Origin: Lamellibrachia columna | Lineage: Eukaryota; Annelida; Polychaeta; Sabellida; Siboglinidae | Assembly (NCBI GenBank): GCA_963662155.1 | Contig: OY759274.1 | Location: 22,684,457 to 22,748,456 of the forward strand | DNA length: 64,000 nt | Direction of reading: 5' to 3' | Shown: positions 1 to 18,543 of the stretch, piece after piece | Numbering within the stretch: position 1 is the stretch's first letter | How the letters are laid out: each line of letters begins with the position of its first letter | Notes under the pieces: model-generated | Databases searched by the model: none | What the model saw: the letters and a program-made list of their open reading frames with translations, nothing else | Told to the model about the DNA's origin: nothing | Position numbers and translations under genes: made by a program

Positions 1-1749
1 TAAGCATGACCTCGCTTTAAGGAATCCATGTTGAGATGAATTTAATAATTTATGCTTAACGAGGAAGTCCACCATATGGTCTTTAATTAACCTTTCTAAT
101 AATTTACAAATCACTGACGTTAAACTCACTGGTCTGTAATTCTCTGACTTATTTCTCGAACCCTTTTTAAATAATGGTATGATGTTTGCTTCTTTCCATT
201 CAAACGGAACAACTCCCTCTTTTAATGACAAGTTGAATACTCTTGCAAGTGGTATACTGATTTGATCTACTGTTTCCATTAGTAATTTTGGAGGAATCCC
301 ATCCACTCCCGGTGATTTGTTATCCTTCATTGCCTTTATTTTCCTAGCTACCAATTCTGGAGTTACAACTAACGGTCCTAAATAGTCAGATTTAGCCCCC
401 TGAAATTTAGCATCAGCAACTGGTAATGAACTAATATCTTCTTTTGTAAACACTGAACTGAAGTAACCATTTAGGTCTTCCGCCATTAAAAACCCCTGTG
501 ATATTATATTTCCAGCACTGTCTTCTAGAGGTCCAACCTTGTCTTGTACGTTTTGTTTACTCCTGACATATGTATAAAAACTCTTGCTGTCAGTTTTTAT
601 GTTACATGCCAGTTTTTGCTCATAGCTTCTTTTAGATTGTCTGATTTCAGTTGTAGCTGCATTAAGTGCCTCTTTGTATTTTGCATAGTCTTCTTCCTTT
701 CTGGTACGCCTATAAACCCTCCACATAGTTTGTTTTAGCATTATTTTTCTAATTGCCTCTTTTGACAAGTGTTTCTTTCTACACCGTTTTCCTTGTTTTC
801 GGAAGGGAACAAATTTATCAATGATACTCTCAATTTCATATTTTAGAATATTCCAACATTCAATTGCAGTCTTATTCATCAGCATGTTATTCCAATCTAG
901 CTGTGCTAAGTATTTTCTCATATCTTTGTAGTTACCTTTGTGGAAGTTTCTCTTGTACGTTTTCTTATTTTTACATTCTGATTTTACATTGATGTCAAAA
1001 TGTATTTGATTATGGTCACTATTACCCAATGGTTCAAATATTTTTACATTGTCCACTAATTCTTTTTGTGATGACAAAACTATATCTAATACATTTTCTC
1101 CCCTGGTTGGTTCTAGTACGTGCTGAGTAAGAAAGCTATCCTGGATTAAACATAGAAATTGTTGATCCTCAATCCCTGTGCTCTCTAGAGAATTCCATTG
1201 TATGTGTCCATGGTTAAAATCTCCCATTATGATACATTCCCCTTTACTAACTTCCTTTATAGCGTTTTTTATTTTTGTGTTGTCCTCTTCGTTTATGTTT
1301 GGACTTCGGTAAACTAATCCAATAGTTAATTTTGAATTTCCTGAAACAATTTTGCACCAAACAGCTTCATCGCAATCTGCTTCCCTTTCTAGTTTTATTT
1401 CATAAGCCTGAATAGATTCTTTAACATATAAAATAACTCCCCCGCCCCTTCTTCCTATTCGATCTTTCCTAAACATTACGTATCCTGTCAGTCCTAATTC
1501 AGCATCTGTTATATCTATGTTGGCCCATGATTCAGTTATACCAATTATGTGAGGGTCAATATCTTCTACCATAATGTTTAATTCGTTTTTCTTATTTACT
1601 ATGCTCCTTGCATTTAAACATACGCATCTATAACCTTTTTCAGAGATGTTTTTCGGATGATTTGATATTGGTTTATCTGTGCTAGTGGCCTCTTGTTCTG
1701 CTTGAGACACCTCTAGGTAACCCCCCTGCACTTCTAGTTTAAAGAATGT
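1..1749 (-). CDS. CR1-type LINE ORF2, endonuclease plus start of reverse transcriptase (cut by window edge)
   Basis: The minus strand reads open for about 583 codons from just inside the end of ORF1 to the window edge; I checked segments across it and the frame is the same at both ends. The first part is an AP-endonuclease: a CLNARSIVNK start, GITESW at about 1.54 kb, a GRRGGGVILYV segment, IIMGDFNHG at about 1.23 kb and LGNSDHNQI at about 1.02 kb. The second part begins a CR1/Jockey-type reverse transcriptase, with SPGVDGIPPKLL, IIPLFKKG, NYRPVSLTS and QHGFLKARSC. The enzyme would nick target DNA and copy the element's RNA. The catalytic YADD-type block lies off the left edge. No ATG lies near the start: the frame opens around 1749, overlapping the ORF1 stop, so translation probably depends on reinitiation or a non-AUG start. 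Family level is confident; the exact start is not. Confidence 0.9.
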
Positions 1750-3056
1750 TTACTTCCAAAAATATTTGTCATTGTACCCAAGTCGCTATCTACTGCTGCT
1801 GAAAGTTTGTCCGCGAATACTGCCGCCCCCTTTCCACTTAAATGAAGCCCATCCTTCATGTACATATCAGCCCTCCCAACAAAACTTCCCCATAAATCCA
1901 CAAATCCAACTTCCTCTTCCCTACAGAGCCTCTGGACTAACATGTTAATTGCCATCCCCCGACAATTTCGATATTTATGACCCCTCCTGCCCATTACAGG
2001 TAAAATCCCTGACAGTATTACCTGCTCAACCCGCGTCTGTTTTAGTGTTCTGACCAACTGCCTATATTTCCTAACTATGGCAGTTGTACCCTCCCTCTCT
2101 ACGTTATTTGTCCCTACATGTACTAAAACAGATCCACCCTTACCCGAGCCTACGATGTTTTTTACCCTCTCAGTTATCGCCTCTATTTTGGCTCCAGGCA
2201 AGCAGACCACCACATCGTCTCCCTTGTTTAAGACTCTGTCGGTCTTCCTAACTATCGAATCCCCCACAAACACCCTCGCTCTCTTCCTCACCCCCTCTAT
2301 CACTGCTGCTGAATAACTCTTCCTTTCGATCCCCTCCATCACATTCTGTCCTGACCCCTTCCCTTCCGTCTCCCCCACTCCCTTCTCCTTCCCTCCTGTC
2401 TCCCCTACTCCCCTCTCCTTCACTCCGGTTGTTTTCCCTCCCGTCTCCCCCACTCCCTTCTCCTTCCCTCCTGTCTCCGCCACTCCCCTCTCCTTCACTC
2501 CGGTTGTCTTCCCTCCCGTCTCCCCCACTCCCTTCTCCTTCCCTCCTGTCTCCGCTACTCCCCTCTCCTTCACCCCGGTTGTCTTCCTTCCCGTCTCCCC
2601 CACTCCCTTCTCCTTCCCTCCTGTCTCCCCTACTCCCCTCTCCTTCACCCCGGTTGTCTTCCCTCCCGTTCCTTTCCTTCCCGTCTCCTTACGTCCTGTC
2701 TCCCTATGACCTGTCACCTTCCCTCCTCTCAGCTTCCTCCCAGGCTGAGGTGAGCTCTCCCTAGCATCTCTTGTGTCTTTCCCCACTTTATCGTCTACTG
2801 TTCCCTCACCGGAACTACTGGCACAACTCCCCTGTTCCCTTCCCACCATTGCCACAACGAGCAGCCTCAGCTCTTCCAACTCCACCTCTAGTTCCTTCAT
2901 CCTTGCGCATCCCCTACACTCAAAACTAAAACTATCTGCCTGGACCTCAGCCCAGGACTTCTCGCACCCAGACTTGACGAAATCTACCCAGTTACTACAA
3001 CTGCCACAAATTAAGTGCCTTGTGGCCTTTAACTGCCGTTTGCACGGCGCCATCAT
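1734..3056 (-). CDS. CR1-type LINE ORF1 protein with PHD-like finger, coiled coil and SGNH esterase domain
   Basis: Complete 440-residue ORF from ATG at 3056 to TAG at 1734. Residues about 15-50 form a Cys-rich, PHD-like finger remnant (CGSC, later CRGC), followed by a short coiled coil (MKELEVELEELRLLV). Residues about 110-240 are a Gly/Lys/Glu/Thr-rich tandem repeat. The C-terminal part is an SGNH/GDSL hydrolase fold: FVGDSIVRK holds the nucleophile Ser, HVGTNNV is the Asn block, and KDGLHLSGKG carries the Asp-x-x-His block. CR1 ORF1 proteins with an esterase domain are known; the protein is thought to bind element RNA, while the esterase role is unclear. All SGNH blocks are intact and there are no frame breaks, so the element looks young. 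ORF2 follows in another frame with overlap at the stop. Confidence 0.9.
   Translation of the reverse strand: MMAPCKRQLKATRHLICGSCSNWVDFVKSGCEKSWAEVQADSFSFECRGCARMKELEVELEELRLLVVAMVGREQGSCASSSGEGTVDDKVGKDTRDARESSPQPGRKLRGGKVTGHRETGRKETGRKGTGGKTTGVKERGVGETGGKEKGVGETGRKTTGVKERGVAETGGKEKGVGETGGKTTGVKERGVAETGGKEKGVGETGGKTTGVKERGVGETGGKEKGVGETEGKGSGQNVMEGIERKSYSAAVIEGVRKRARVFVGDSIVRKTDRVLNKGDDVVVCLPGAKIEAITERVKNIVGSGKGGSVLVHVGTNNVEREGTTAIVRKYRQLVRTLKQTRVEQVILSGILPVMGRRGHKYRNCRGMAINMLVQRLCREEEVGFVDLWGSFVGRADMYMKDGLHLSGKGAAVFADKLSAAVDSDLGTMTNIFGSKHSLN
2385..2690 (-). repeat. 72-bp in-frame tandem repeat inside CR1 ORF1
   Basis: About four copies of a 72-bp (24-residue) unit, read on the minus strand as variants of TTGVKERGVGETGGK followed by EKGVGETGGK. 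The plus strand is C/T-rich. The unit length is a multiple of three, so copy-number changes keep ORF1 open. Further degenerate GRKETGRKGTGGK motifs extend it upstream. Confidence 0.85.
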
Positions 3057-3340
3057 ACAATTTAGTTTTAATTAGTTTGCTACGTTAGCCTTGAATAAGG
3101 CTGTTTTTGTGATCAAAAGAACACTTTAGGCTAAAAATCCTGCCACCTAGCGAATACGGAGAACACTGTGTAACAAAACAACGAAGTCAGTGTGTACTAA
3201 TTTACGCTAAAAGGAAATAGATTGCAATGCAGTTTACCATTACCGTCCACAGATAAAATAAATGTTGTTTCCTTAATCATCTAATCTATACTGTACTAAC
3301 AAGTCACCACTTATCCCACAGAACATCTCTGTCCACCAGA
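3057..3340 (-). other. Likely 5' untranslated region of the CR1 LINE
   Basis: Sequence between the ORF1 start and the first ACCGGT-rich repeat. No ORF or repeat is seen. By position it should hold the LINE's internal promoter and 5' UTR. The true 5' end of the element cannot be placed without another copy. Confidence 0.4.
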
Positions 3341-4487
3341 CATGCCAAGTCTACCGGTTTTCCCGGTAGACTACCGATTTTTCACCTCTTCTACCGGTCG
3401 GTAGAACATTTCTACCGGTTTTTGCGATTTTGTGGGAAAATGTTTTTTTCCTCATTTTATCGGTAAAATCGGTACCGTTGAGTGAAAACTCTCGACTTTC
3501 CGTCAGCCTCGATTCCGGCGACCAATGATATACCGTACTTGGTACTGTCAGCACTGCTGAAGTGCAAGTTGAACGAGGACACTATCTGTACCGAGTTCGC
3601 TCCCTGTGAGCGCACACTGCGGTTGGCGCGTGTCGCGTGTCGCGTGCACGTCATACAACGACTTGCGCACTATATCGGCACAGGAGCGAGTGTGAATTTT
3701 ATTTAGAGCATTTTGTTGTACAGCTGTATCTATGTTGTTTGTATTTTGTGTATTTATACATTAGTGTATTTTTTATTTATGTCATTTGCACATTCCAGGC
3801 AGTTTTTACATTTATATTTATCAATCTCAGTCAGAATTGTGTATACCTTTGTATATTTCTTGCATGGTATTTTTATTTTATTTATCCGTATTGCCTTATT
3901 TAACAGTATTATTCTGTAATCTGTACTTTATTAAGTGCCCTTTTATCAACATTGTGTTTCATGCTGATCTGTGCTTGTTTTTTTAACATTGCTGCATGCA
4001 TGGCTAGCCTGTTTGTAATTATTGTTGTATAATTTTTATATATTTTTTATCATTTGAACATTTCAGTATAGAATGTGCATGTTTGCGTAATTGAAATATG
4101 GAGCTATTTTCACTGCTATGTTTTTTATCCATTACCTTAATTTTTATGCTCCTTTCGTTATGCTCAGTTTTTTTACCTGCATTTTAGCCTGTTGTATAAT
4201 TGTTATTTATGTACCTATATGTAACTTATTTAAATTGTATATAATTACCATTTCTTGTTTGTATTAAAATAATGTGTTTAACCATTGTGGTTAATAATGT
4301 GTTTGTTGTGCTGTGTCTCGAGTTTGTCTGCCGGTCGTCCACCGACGACGCGACGTCGCTATCCCGATTTTTTTGTTGTACGCGCTAATCTATACCTTTC
4401 GGGCCTTCCGAAATTGGCAAGTCTGCACTGTCAAGTCATATTAGCGGCTACAGAAGCATGTGTTGATAACTGATTAGAGTTGGTTCT
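3340..4487 (+). mobile_element. Transposon-derived unit X, copy 1 (internally deleted)
   Basis: Starts with a palindromic ACCGGT cluster (3350-3425), then the conserved CTCGACTTTCCGTCAGCCTC segment, then jumps to the AT-rich 3' part shared with the copies ending at 8246 and 12120 (about 90 percent identical by eye), ending at the GATTAGAGTTGG motif. Relative to the other copies it lacks the zinc-finger-like ORF. It is followed by unit Y. It is probably a non-autonomous derivative of a cut-and-paste transposon; the superfamily is not certain. Confidence 0.6.
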
Positions 4488-10744
<6,257 letters not shown>

Positions 10745-10745
<1 letters not shown>

Positions 10746-12120
10746 ATGACTTGAGTGAAAAATCTCGACTTTTCGTCAGCCTCGATTCCGGCGAACAATG
10801 ATATCGCAGCTACGTGCCACCGTGATCTCTCCTATGTAATTATAGCGACTATAACTCCCCGCCAGAACAGTTTAAATTTTTCTTTCGATTGACTTATTTC
10901 TATCTACAATTTTTAATCATTGATCGCGAGTTTCTCTATGGCACGATGAAGCGTGCCGCGGCGGCTAAGCCGCGGGCACCGCCTAAGAAGGCGAAGTATG
11001 CCAACGCATACAAAGTTGCCTTCGAGGCCGATTTTCCGTGGGTCGGAAAAAGTTCGCGATCAACGAACCATGCATTTTGCCGTTCGTGCAATCGGCACTT
11101 TTCCATTGCGTCTGTCCATTTAGGCAATTTATTATGATTACTGAATGTACATTATTACTTAGTAGTCGTTATAAAAAATGGTTGACTGTTAGTGTTATAC
11201 ACCGCATATGGAGTAAAGAGGAATGCACTAATGCTGTAATGACGCATTGGCGGCTTTGCCTACGACTACGGCTACGAATTTCTTTTGCCTTGAACTTGGC
11301 CACTGGAATTTCACCCGCACCCTTGGTACCGGTACTTGGTACTGTCAGCACTGCTGAAGTGCAAGTTGAACGAGGACACTAACTGTACCGAGTTCGCTCC
11401 CTGTGAGCGCACACATGTCATTTGCACATTCCAGGCAGTTTTTACATTTATATTTAACAATCTCAGTCAGAATTGGTTATAGCTTTGTATATTTCTTGCA
11501 TGGTATTTTTATTTTATTGATCAGTATTGCCTTATTTAACGGTATTATTCTGTAATATGTACTTTATTAAGTGCCCTTTTATCAACATTGTGCTTCATGC
11601 TGATCTGTGCTTGTTTTTTTTACATTGCTGCATGCTTGTCTAGCCTGTTTGTAATTATTGTTGTATAATTTTTATATATTTTTATCATTTGAACATTTCA
11701 GTATAGAATGTGCGTGTTTGCGTAATTGAAATATGGAGCTATTTTCACTGCTATGTTTTTTATCCATTAATTTAATTTTTATGTTCCTTTCGATATGCTC
11801 AGTATTTTTTACCTGCATTTTAGCCTGTTGTATAATTGTTATTTATGTACCTATATGTACCTTATTTACATTGTATATAATTACCATTTCTTGTTTGTAT
11901 TAAATAAATGTGTTTAACCATTGTGGTTAATAGTGTGTTTGTTGTGCTGTGTCTCGAGTGTGTCTGCCGGTCGTTGACCGACGACGCGACGTCCCTACCC
12001 CGAATTTTTTGTCGTACGCGCTAATCTACCCCTTTCGGGCGTTCCGAACTTGGCAAGTCTGCACTGTCAAGTCATATTAGTGGCTACAGAAGCATGTGTT
12101 GATAACAGATTAGAGTTGGT
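10745..12120 (+). mobile_element. Transposon-derived unit X, copy 3 (lacks the ACCGGT end)
   Basis: Begins at the conserved segment (TGAGTGAAAAATCTCGAC), carries the zinc-finger-like frame at 10946-11137 and the same AT-rich tail to GATTAGAGTTGG, then continues directly into unit Y copy 3. Its left end abuts a reversed copy of its own tail, so it forms the roughly 1.3-kb loop between two inverted Y arms. Confidence 0.65.
10946..11137 (+). pseudogene. Transposase N-terminal fragment with zinc-finger-like motif, copy 2
   Basis: 63 codons nearly identical to 7072-7263 (MKRAAAAKPRAPPKKAKY, FPWVGKSS, FCRSCNRHFSIAS). Here the FPW block typical of the family is intact, where the other copy reads FPC. 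It can also be read from an upstream ATG at 10889. Confidence 0.55.
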
Positions 12121-13785
12121 TCTCACGTGACTGGGATCACTGTAAATATTTGTTTAGGTTGAATTTCATATGTGCCAGATATCATGCTTGTCTTTTCAGC
12201 ACAGTCCAGTAACTGCAGTTCTTGGCACAAATAACCCTCAACTTTCCTGTGCAAATTGTTTTGTAAAGTATTTGTAAAGTATTATATATTAATTGTACAA
12301 AATGCTGAAGTGACAATATCAAAAAGCTTTTGTGAATAATTGTGACACACTATATTTCAACTTTTGTGGTGCTTTTAAAAAAGCACCACATTGTAGCACC
12401 ACAGTGCACTCTAATAGTGATTGATGCATCATTCAATGGCTCCATATCAAAGTCCGCCACACCTAATATTATATATTCTAGGGGACTACTGGTGCATTAC
12501 TTCAATAATAGTTACCATAATATTTATTAACTGTAGTCAGTATTATGATTATCAACCTAAATCCATCAGTTCAATATCATAGCATCAATAAAAGTTAGCC
12601 TATAATCAAGTAAATTGGTACTTCGCAATAAATGCTAGCAATTAACAATTACTGTAACGTCGAATTCTACTGTCATAACTTCCAGCCGACATCAAGGAAA
12701 CGTGTGATCTGTTGTCGATTCAAATGAGTGGGCATGTGAATAGAGCCTAATTGAGTATTCCTTACCTTGAAGATACAAAACGGTCACAGCCAAAACGGCA
12801 TATAGCACGTAATGGTGTTTCCCTTGAGTCATTATCCTTGGGCGTTCCTTTACCACCCTCAAATCCTGTCCGTAGGCCGATCGGACAACCCCAAAAGTAA
12901 CACAGTCACAGGAGGTCCAAACGCGGCATAGCATACGTCCCAAGCCGAAGTCGTCTCAAGTCTCAAGTGGTTACACTCCAAACAGCCCAAACTTTGGCTA
13001 ACGCAGGAGTTTGTGGTGGTCTGTGCGCATGCGTTGTGGGTGGTACATACAGCTAAAAGACTAGTATCTTTAATGTTGCTGAAAGAGTTATTATCTGATA
13101 GTTTTATTTATTTTATATATAGGATGTTTAGATGAAAATTTTGAATGGGTTTGTTGTGTGTATGGATACTGTCGCTGTCTTGCCACATGCACACATAGAC
13201 AGTCTCCATACCCACACCATGGATTAGTTTACGCTGAGCACTGTGTTTTAGAGACAGTTTAGGTGAGGAGGTGTGGTGAAAGGGAGTTCCATGATAGCTT
13301 CTTGAAATGATTTGGGTTTTTTTATGTTGGTATTTTTTGGTGTAATCATATTCCATATGCGAATGGCTCGGGGATACAATGAAAAGACCATTGCATTTAT
13401 ACGACACCTGGGGGCTACGGATTGTACACGGGTTCGAGAGCGTGTTAGTAAGCCTGGAGGGGGGTGATCTCAATAATGTTATTTAAAATTTTGTAGAAGA
13501 TCGTGAACGTTTACTTGCTTGTCTCCGCGCATAAAATAATATCGGTCACAGAATTCTCGGTCAAACTAATAAAGATCAGCACCCCTATCGTTCCAGTGTG
13601 GCTCCAAGTTTATTGGTGGACCAACGCTACAAATGCGAGATTTCGTAATAATTTTCAATATGAATTTATAAACAACTTCGCCTGATCTGCATCAACACAC
13701 TCTACGCAGTAGTATTTGTAGGAATTATGTGGTTAATATTTCGATTAGGAGTGACAAGGTTAGACAAACGTAACGGCACTTCGTC
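12121..13785 (-). repeat. Unit Y, copy 3
   Basis: Long inverted match to 8937-10740. Differs from copies 1 and 2 by having a single copy of the 67-bp duplicated segment. Similarity ends near 13785, just before the CA-rich microsatellite. Confidence 0.8.
12692..12943 (-). CDS. Signal-anchor-like small exon, copy 3
   Basis: Same 83-codon frame as the other two copies, differing from copy 1 at about three residues (such as HSFESTT for HSSESST). The donor follows base 12766 on the minus strand. Confidence 0.4.
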   Translation of the reverse strand: MGRMLCRVWTSCDCVTFGVVRSAYGQDLRVVKERPRIMTQGKHHYVLYAVLAVTVLYLQGKEYSIRLYSHAHSFESTTDHTFP

Positions 13786-13812
13786 CCAAGTCGCTTATGT
13801 CACTAGTCGCTT

Positions 13813-14180
<368 letters not shown>

Positions 14181-14712
14181 CTGAAGGAGCTGTGGACGTT
14201 GTATGAACGACAAGACTGGACGATAAGCACATCAGAATATCTACGGCAGTGCTCCAACCTAGCGGACCACGTGGAGGATTAAACTGAAAGGGTGTACATG
14301 TCTAACTATTACATGTTATTAGCTACCTAACCTAACCTGACCAGACCTAACCTGAACTACATAAACTACCCACAGCGTTCAATATAAGTTAGCTTTGTAT
14401 TAGTAGGGGATTCTTAGTTATATTCAGTTTTTAAATTACGTTAGTATGTTATATTAGTATGTATTAAGGTTTTAATTTTTTAATAAATGAATAAATAATT
14501 AAAATAATAAACTAGTATAATAGTAGAAAATTAAGAATAATGTTAATAATAAATACTATGATATGAGTGGTATATAGAACTAAACATTAAAAGCAAGTTT
14601 GAAATAGTGAGTCTTAAGACGCGCTTTAGACGTGTCCATGCAGCCGGTCAGACGCATGTCTTCCGATAGAGAGTTCCAGAGAGTTGGCCCAGCACGAGAG
14701 AATGAACGGCAG
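14181..14712. other. Spacer without recognised features
   Basis: Contains CCTAACCTAACCTG-like short repeats at 14325-14350 and AT-rich DNA. I see no gene. Confidence 0.5.
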
Positions 14713-15619
14713 TAGTAGGTGACTAGTTTTCAATCCTAAATTCCGGGCCACATGTGTCTGAACCGCTTCCGATTGCGGGTGCAGCACACAAGAGCGTCAC
14801 CTGGTGGCTGTGGAGCGCCCCATAGCGACTATAGCGAACCGTAGTTGTGACCCTAACCCCGTGTCGACGGTGAACCCTGATCCTAAAAATAGACATTGGG
14901 AAAACCCACATATCGCTGACGTGGCGTTTATTAATTTCAATTTCAAATTTTAATTTTAATTTCAAATTACAATTTTTATTTTAAAATCAATGAAAACCCA
15001 CATATCGCTGACGTGGCGGTTAGTAGGGAAAACCCACTTTAAGAATAAGCAAATGAATTTCATTCATAAATATCGTGCATGAGGTAAGGAGGATGAATGG
15101 CTCTTGGGTCTATCTGGAGGGAGTAGGGTATATGCTCGCGTTTCGCGGAATGCAGCGGGCTACATACCATGTTAGGAATGCGATCGTGTTGTATCCCGTA
15201 ATATGACACCGCTCTGTCGCGTTTCCGAAAGGACGCATTAAGGCGGTACTAACAGCTGATTAGTGGATTTTGGTACTCGGGAAATGCGCGTTTTAAATGT
15301 AATCATATTAGCGCTGTAGTTAAAGCATTGGTTCGCCCACTGGATGTATGCGAGTGTGAACAAGTTGAAAGATAAACCCGTCATTTGCGCTTAAAACGCT
15401 GTGCAGTATTTTGTTCTATGCCAGCTATGATGAAATTCTGATTTCATTATTATTCTTTTTGTCGTGTCTCTAAGAAGAGTAGACCACGTGACGTCTTGTC
15501 TGGCTAATAAAGACAGCGGGTATGTATCGACGAGTTGAACTGTATGCGTACATCTAACACATTTAGGGCATTGGTTAATACATCTTTTGCTTGTAATCGC
15601 GCGCGCCCCTGCGCCCCTG

Positions 15620-16390
15620 GCGCCCCATCTCATTACTCTATGGTGGGGGTGGTGAGGTGTGGGAACCAGAAGGTAACGGCTACACTCGACTCACTACTAC
15701 ACTATGGAGCGTGTCCATATGTAGCGAGAATACAAGCGTGCGTGGGGGTGGTCAGATGGCTATACTCGTCTCATTACTCTTTGGTGGGGGTGGTGAGGTG
15801 TGGTAACCAGAAGGTAATGGGTACACTCGACTTACTACTACTCTTTGGAGCGTGTCTATATGTAGTGGGGTGTTACTAGCGAGAATACAACACCAAGCGT
15901 GCGTGGGGTGTTCAGATGGCTATACTCGTTTCATTACTGTATGGTGGGGGTGGTGAGGTGTGGAAACCAGAACGTAATTGGTACATTCGACTCACTACTA
16001 CTCTATGTATAGAGGTATGTATCAGAAATTCTAGCTGCCATAGGTCTCTGTCTCTATGGAGGTATGTGTCAGATACGCTGGCTGCCACAGGCATCTGCCT
16101 CTATGGAAGTATGTGTCACACCACAGGTCTCTGTCTCTGTGGAGGTATGTGTTAGACATGCTGGCTGCCACAGATCTCTGTCTCTATGGAGGTATGTGTA
16201 CTACTATAGAGTGTGGGGTGGCGTCATATATGTTCAAGTATATAGACAGAAGGTGAAGGCCGTGCGTGCGTGGGAGTGGTCAAATGGTTATACTCGTCTC
16301 ATTACTCTATGGTAGGGGTGGTGAGGTGTGGTAACCAGAAGGTAATGGGTACACTCGATTCACTACTACTCTATGGACCGTGTCTATATG
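15620..16390. repeat. Minisatellites inside the foldback element (about 125 bp and about 57 bp units)
   Basis: Units of about 125 bp beginning ACTCGTCTCATTACTCTATGG recur at about 15630, 15765, 15925 and 16292. Between the last two lies a different array of about 57 bp (GGAGGTATGTGTCAGA, with CTGGCTGCCACAG) at 16010-16200. The reading frames across these arrays are by-products. Confidence 0.8.
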
Positions 16391-16439
16391 TAGAGGGGTG
16401 TCACTAGCGAGAATACAATACCTTCTTCAAGTTGCGTGT

Positions 16440-17345
16440 GACAGTGTATGAGGAGGTGAGACAGAGCAAGGCAGGCTAGAGACAGTGTCATAAAGTACAG
16501 AAATATATGCTGAGATGCTGAGAAAAAGCAAGGCAGGCTGGAGACAGTGTCATAAAATAAATAAATGTATGCTGAGATGGTGAGAAACAGCAAAGCAGGA
16601 TGGAGATATTGTCATAAAATAAATAAATGTATGCTGAGATGGTGTCATTTTATTAGTTTGTTCGCTAGAAGTTGTGTGAAGTTGTGCGAAGTTGTGGGAA
16701 GTTGTCTGAAGTTGTGTGAAGTTGTGCGAAGTTGTGTGATTTTATATTCTAGCTATGTACTGAGAGTGTAGTGACTATGTATTCCAGTTATGTTCTGAGG
16801 GTGCAGCGATCATGCATTCGAGCTGTGTCCTGGGTGAGCAGTAAATGTGCATTCTAATCGTTTACTGGAATTGTAGTGACTATGCACTATAGCTATGTAC
16901 TGGAGGTATTGTGAATATTTAGTGTTTTAGCTGTGTACAGAGTGTGTAGTGACTATATATTATAGATGTGTATTGAGGGTGCACTGACCATGTATTATAG
17001 CAGTAACTGTGTATTCTAATTGTGTACTGGAGTTGTAGTGACTATATCTTACAGCTGTGTGCTGGAGATACAGTAGCGACCATGTATTCGAGCTGTGTCC
17101 TGGGTGAACAGTAACTGTGTATTCTAATCGTGTACTGGAGTTGTAGTGACAATGCATTATAGCTATGTACCTGAGATACTGTGACTATTTTGTATTTTAG
17201 CTGTGTACAGAGTGTGTAGTGACTATATATTCTAGATGTGTACTGAGGGTGCACTGGCCATGTATTCTAGCAGTAACTGTGTATTCTAATTGTGTACTGA
17301 AGTTGCAGTGACTATATCTCACAGCTGTGTGCTGGAGATACAGAC
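16440..17345. repeat. Three successive short minisatellites
   Basis: 16445-16645: about 60-bp units with GCTGAGATGGTGAGAAACAG. 16668-16738: about 10-bp units GTTGTGYGAA. 16740-17345: degenerate 60-80-bp units built on TGTATTCTAGCTGTGTACTG. No gene is present. Confidence 0.8.
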
Positions 17346-17399
17346 TGTACATTTATTTACTTTATGACACTGTCTCGAAGCTGTCTTGCTGTTTCTCAT

Positions 17400-18543
17400 C
17401 GTCTCATTATACATTTATGTGCAGGAGCTAGGATGTGGTTGGAGGTAGGAGAGACAGATGACATTATGGTGGACGCAATCATCAAGAGCCACAATGTGGT
17501 GGAGGCAGTGTTTAAGAAGCCAGGATGTGGCTGGAGGTAGGGGAGACAGAGGACTGTGTGGTGGAGGCAGTGTGTAAGGAGCCAGGATGTGGTTGGAGGT
17601 AGGAGAGATAGAGGACTGTATGGCGGGGGCAATGTATCAGGAGCAGTGGTGTGGATGTAGGTAGGAGAGACAGAGGACAGTATGGTGGACGCAATGTATC
17701 AGGAGCCAGGATGTGGTTGGAGGTAGGAGAGACAGATGACTGTGTGGTGGGGGCAATGTGTCAGGATGTGGCTGGAGTTAGGAGAGACAGAGGACTGTAT
17801 GGCGGAGGCAGTGTGTAAGTAGCCAGGATGTGGCTGGAGGTAGGAGAGACGGGGGACTGTATGGCGGAGGCAATGTATCAGGCGCCAGGATGTGGCTGTA
17901 GGTAGAAGAGACAGAGGACAGTTTGGTAGACGCAATTGATCAGGAGCCACGATGTGGCTGGAGGTAGGAGAGACAGAGGCCTGTATGATGGACGCAATGT
18001 ATCAGGAGCCAGGATGTGGCTGGAGGTAGGAGCAACAGAGGACAGTATGGTGGAGGCAAAGTGTAAGGAGCAAGGGTGTGGCTGGAGGTAAGGAAGACAT
18101 AGGCCTGAATGATGGACGCAATGTATCAGGAGCCAGGATGTGGCTGGAGATAGGAAAGACAGAGGACTGTATGATGGACGGAATGTATCAGGAGCCAGGA
18201 TGTGGCTGGAGGTAGGCGAGACAGAGGACTGTATGAACGACGCAATGTATCAGGAGCCAGGATGTAGCTGGAGGTAGGAGATACAGAGGACTGTATGGCG
18301 GAGGCGGTGTGTAAGGAGCAGGGATGTGGCTGGAGGTAGGAGAGACAGAGGACTGTATGGTGGAGGCAGTGTGTAAGTAGCCAGGATGTGGCTAGAGGTA
18401 GGAGAGACAGAGGACAGTATGGTGGAGGCAGTGTGTAAGGAGCTAGGATGTGGTTGGAGGTAGGAGAGACAGAAGACTGAATGGCGGGGGCAATGTATCA
18501 GGAGTAATGATGTGGCTGTATGTAGGAGAGAGGATAGTATGTT
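17400..18543. repeat. About 60-bp minisatellite, left part
   Basis: Roughly 19 units of about 60 bp built on GGATGTGGCTGGAGGTAGGA, GAGACAGAGGACTGTATGG and AGGCAATGTGTAAGGAGCCA. The same array resumes at 19489 after a LINE insertion. The minus strand is open over long stretches (repeats of SYLQPHPG and CLHHTVLCL) with no sign of a real protein. Confidence 0.9.
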
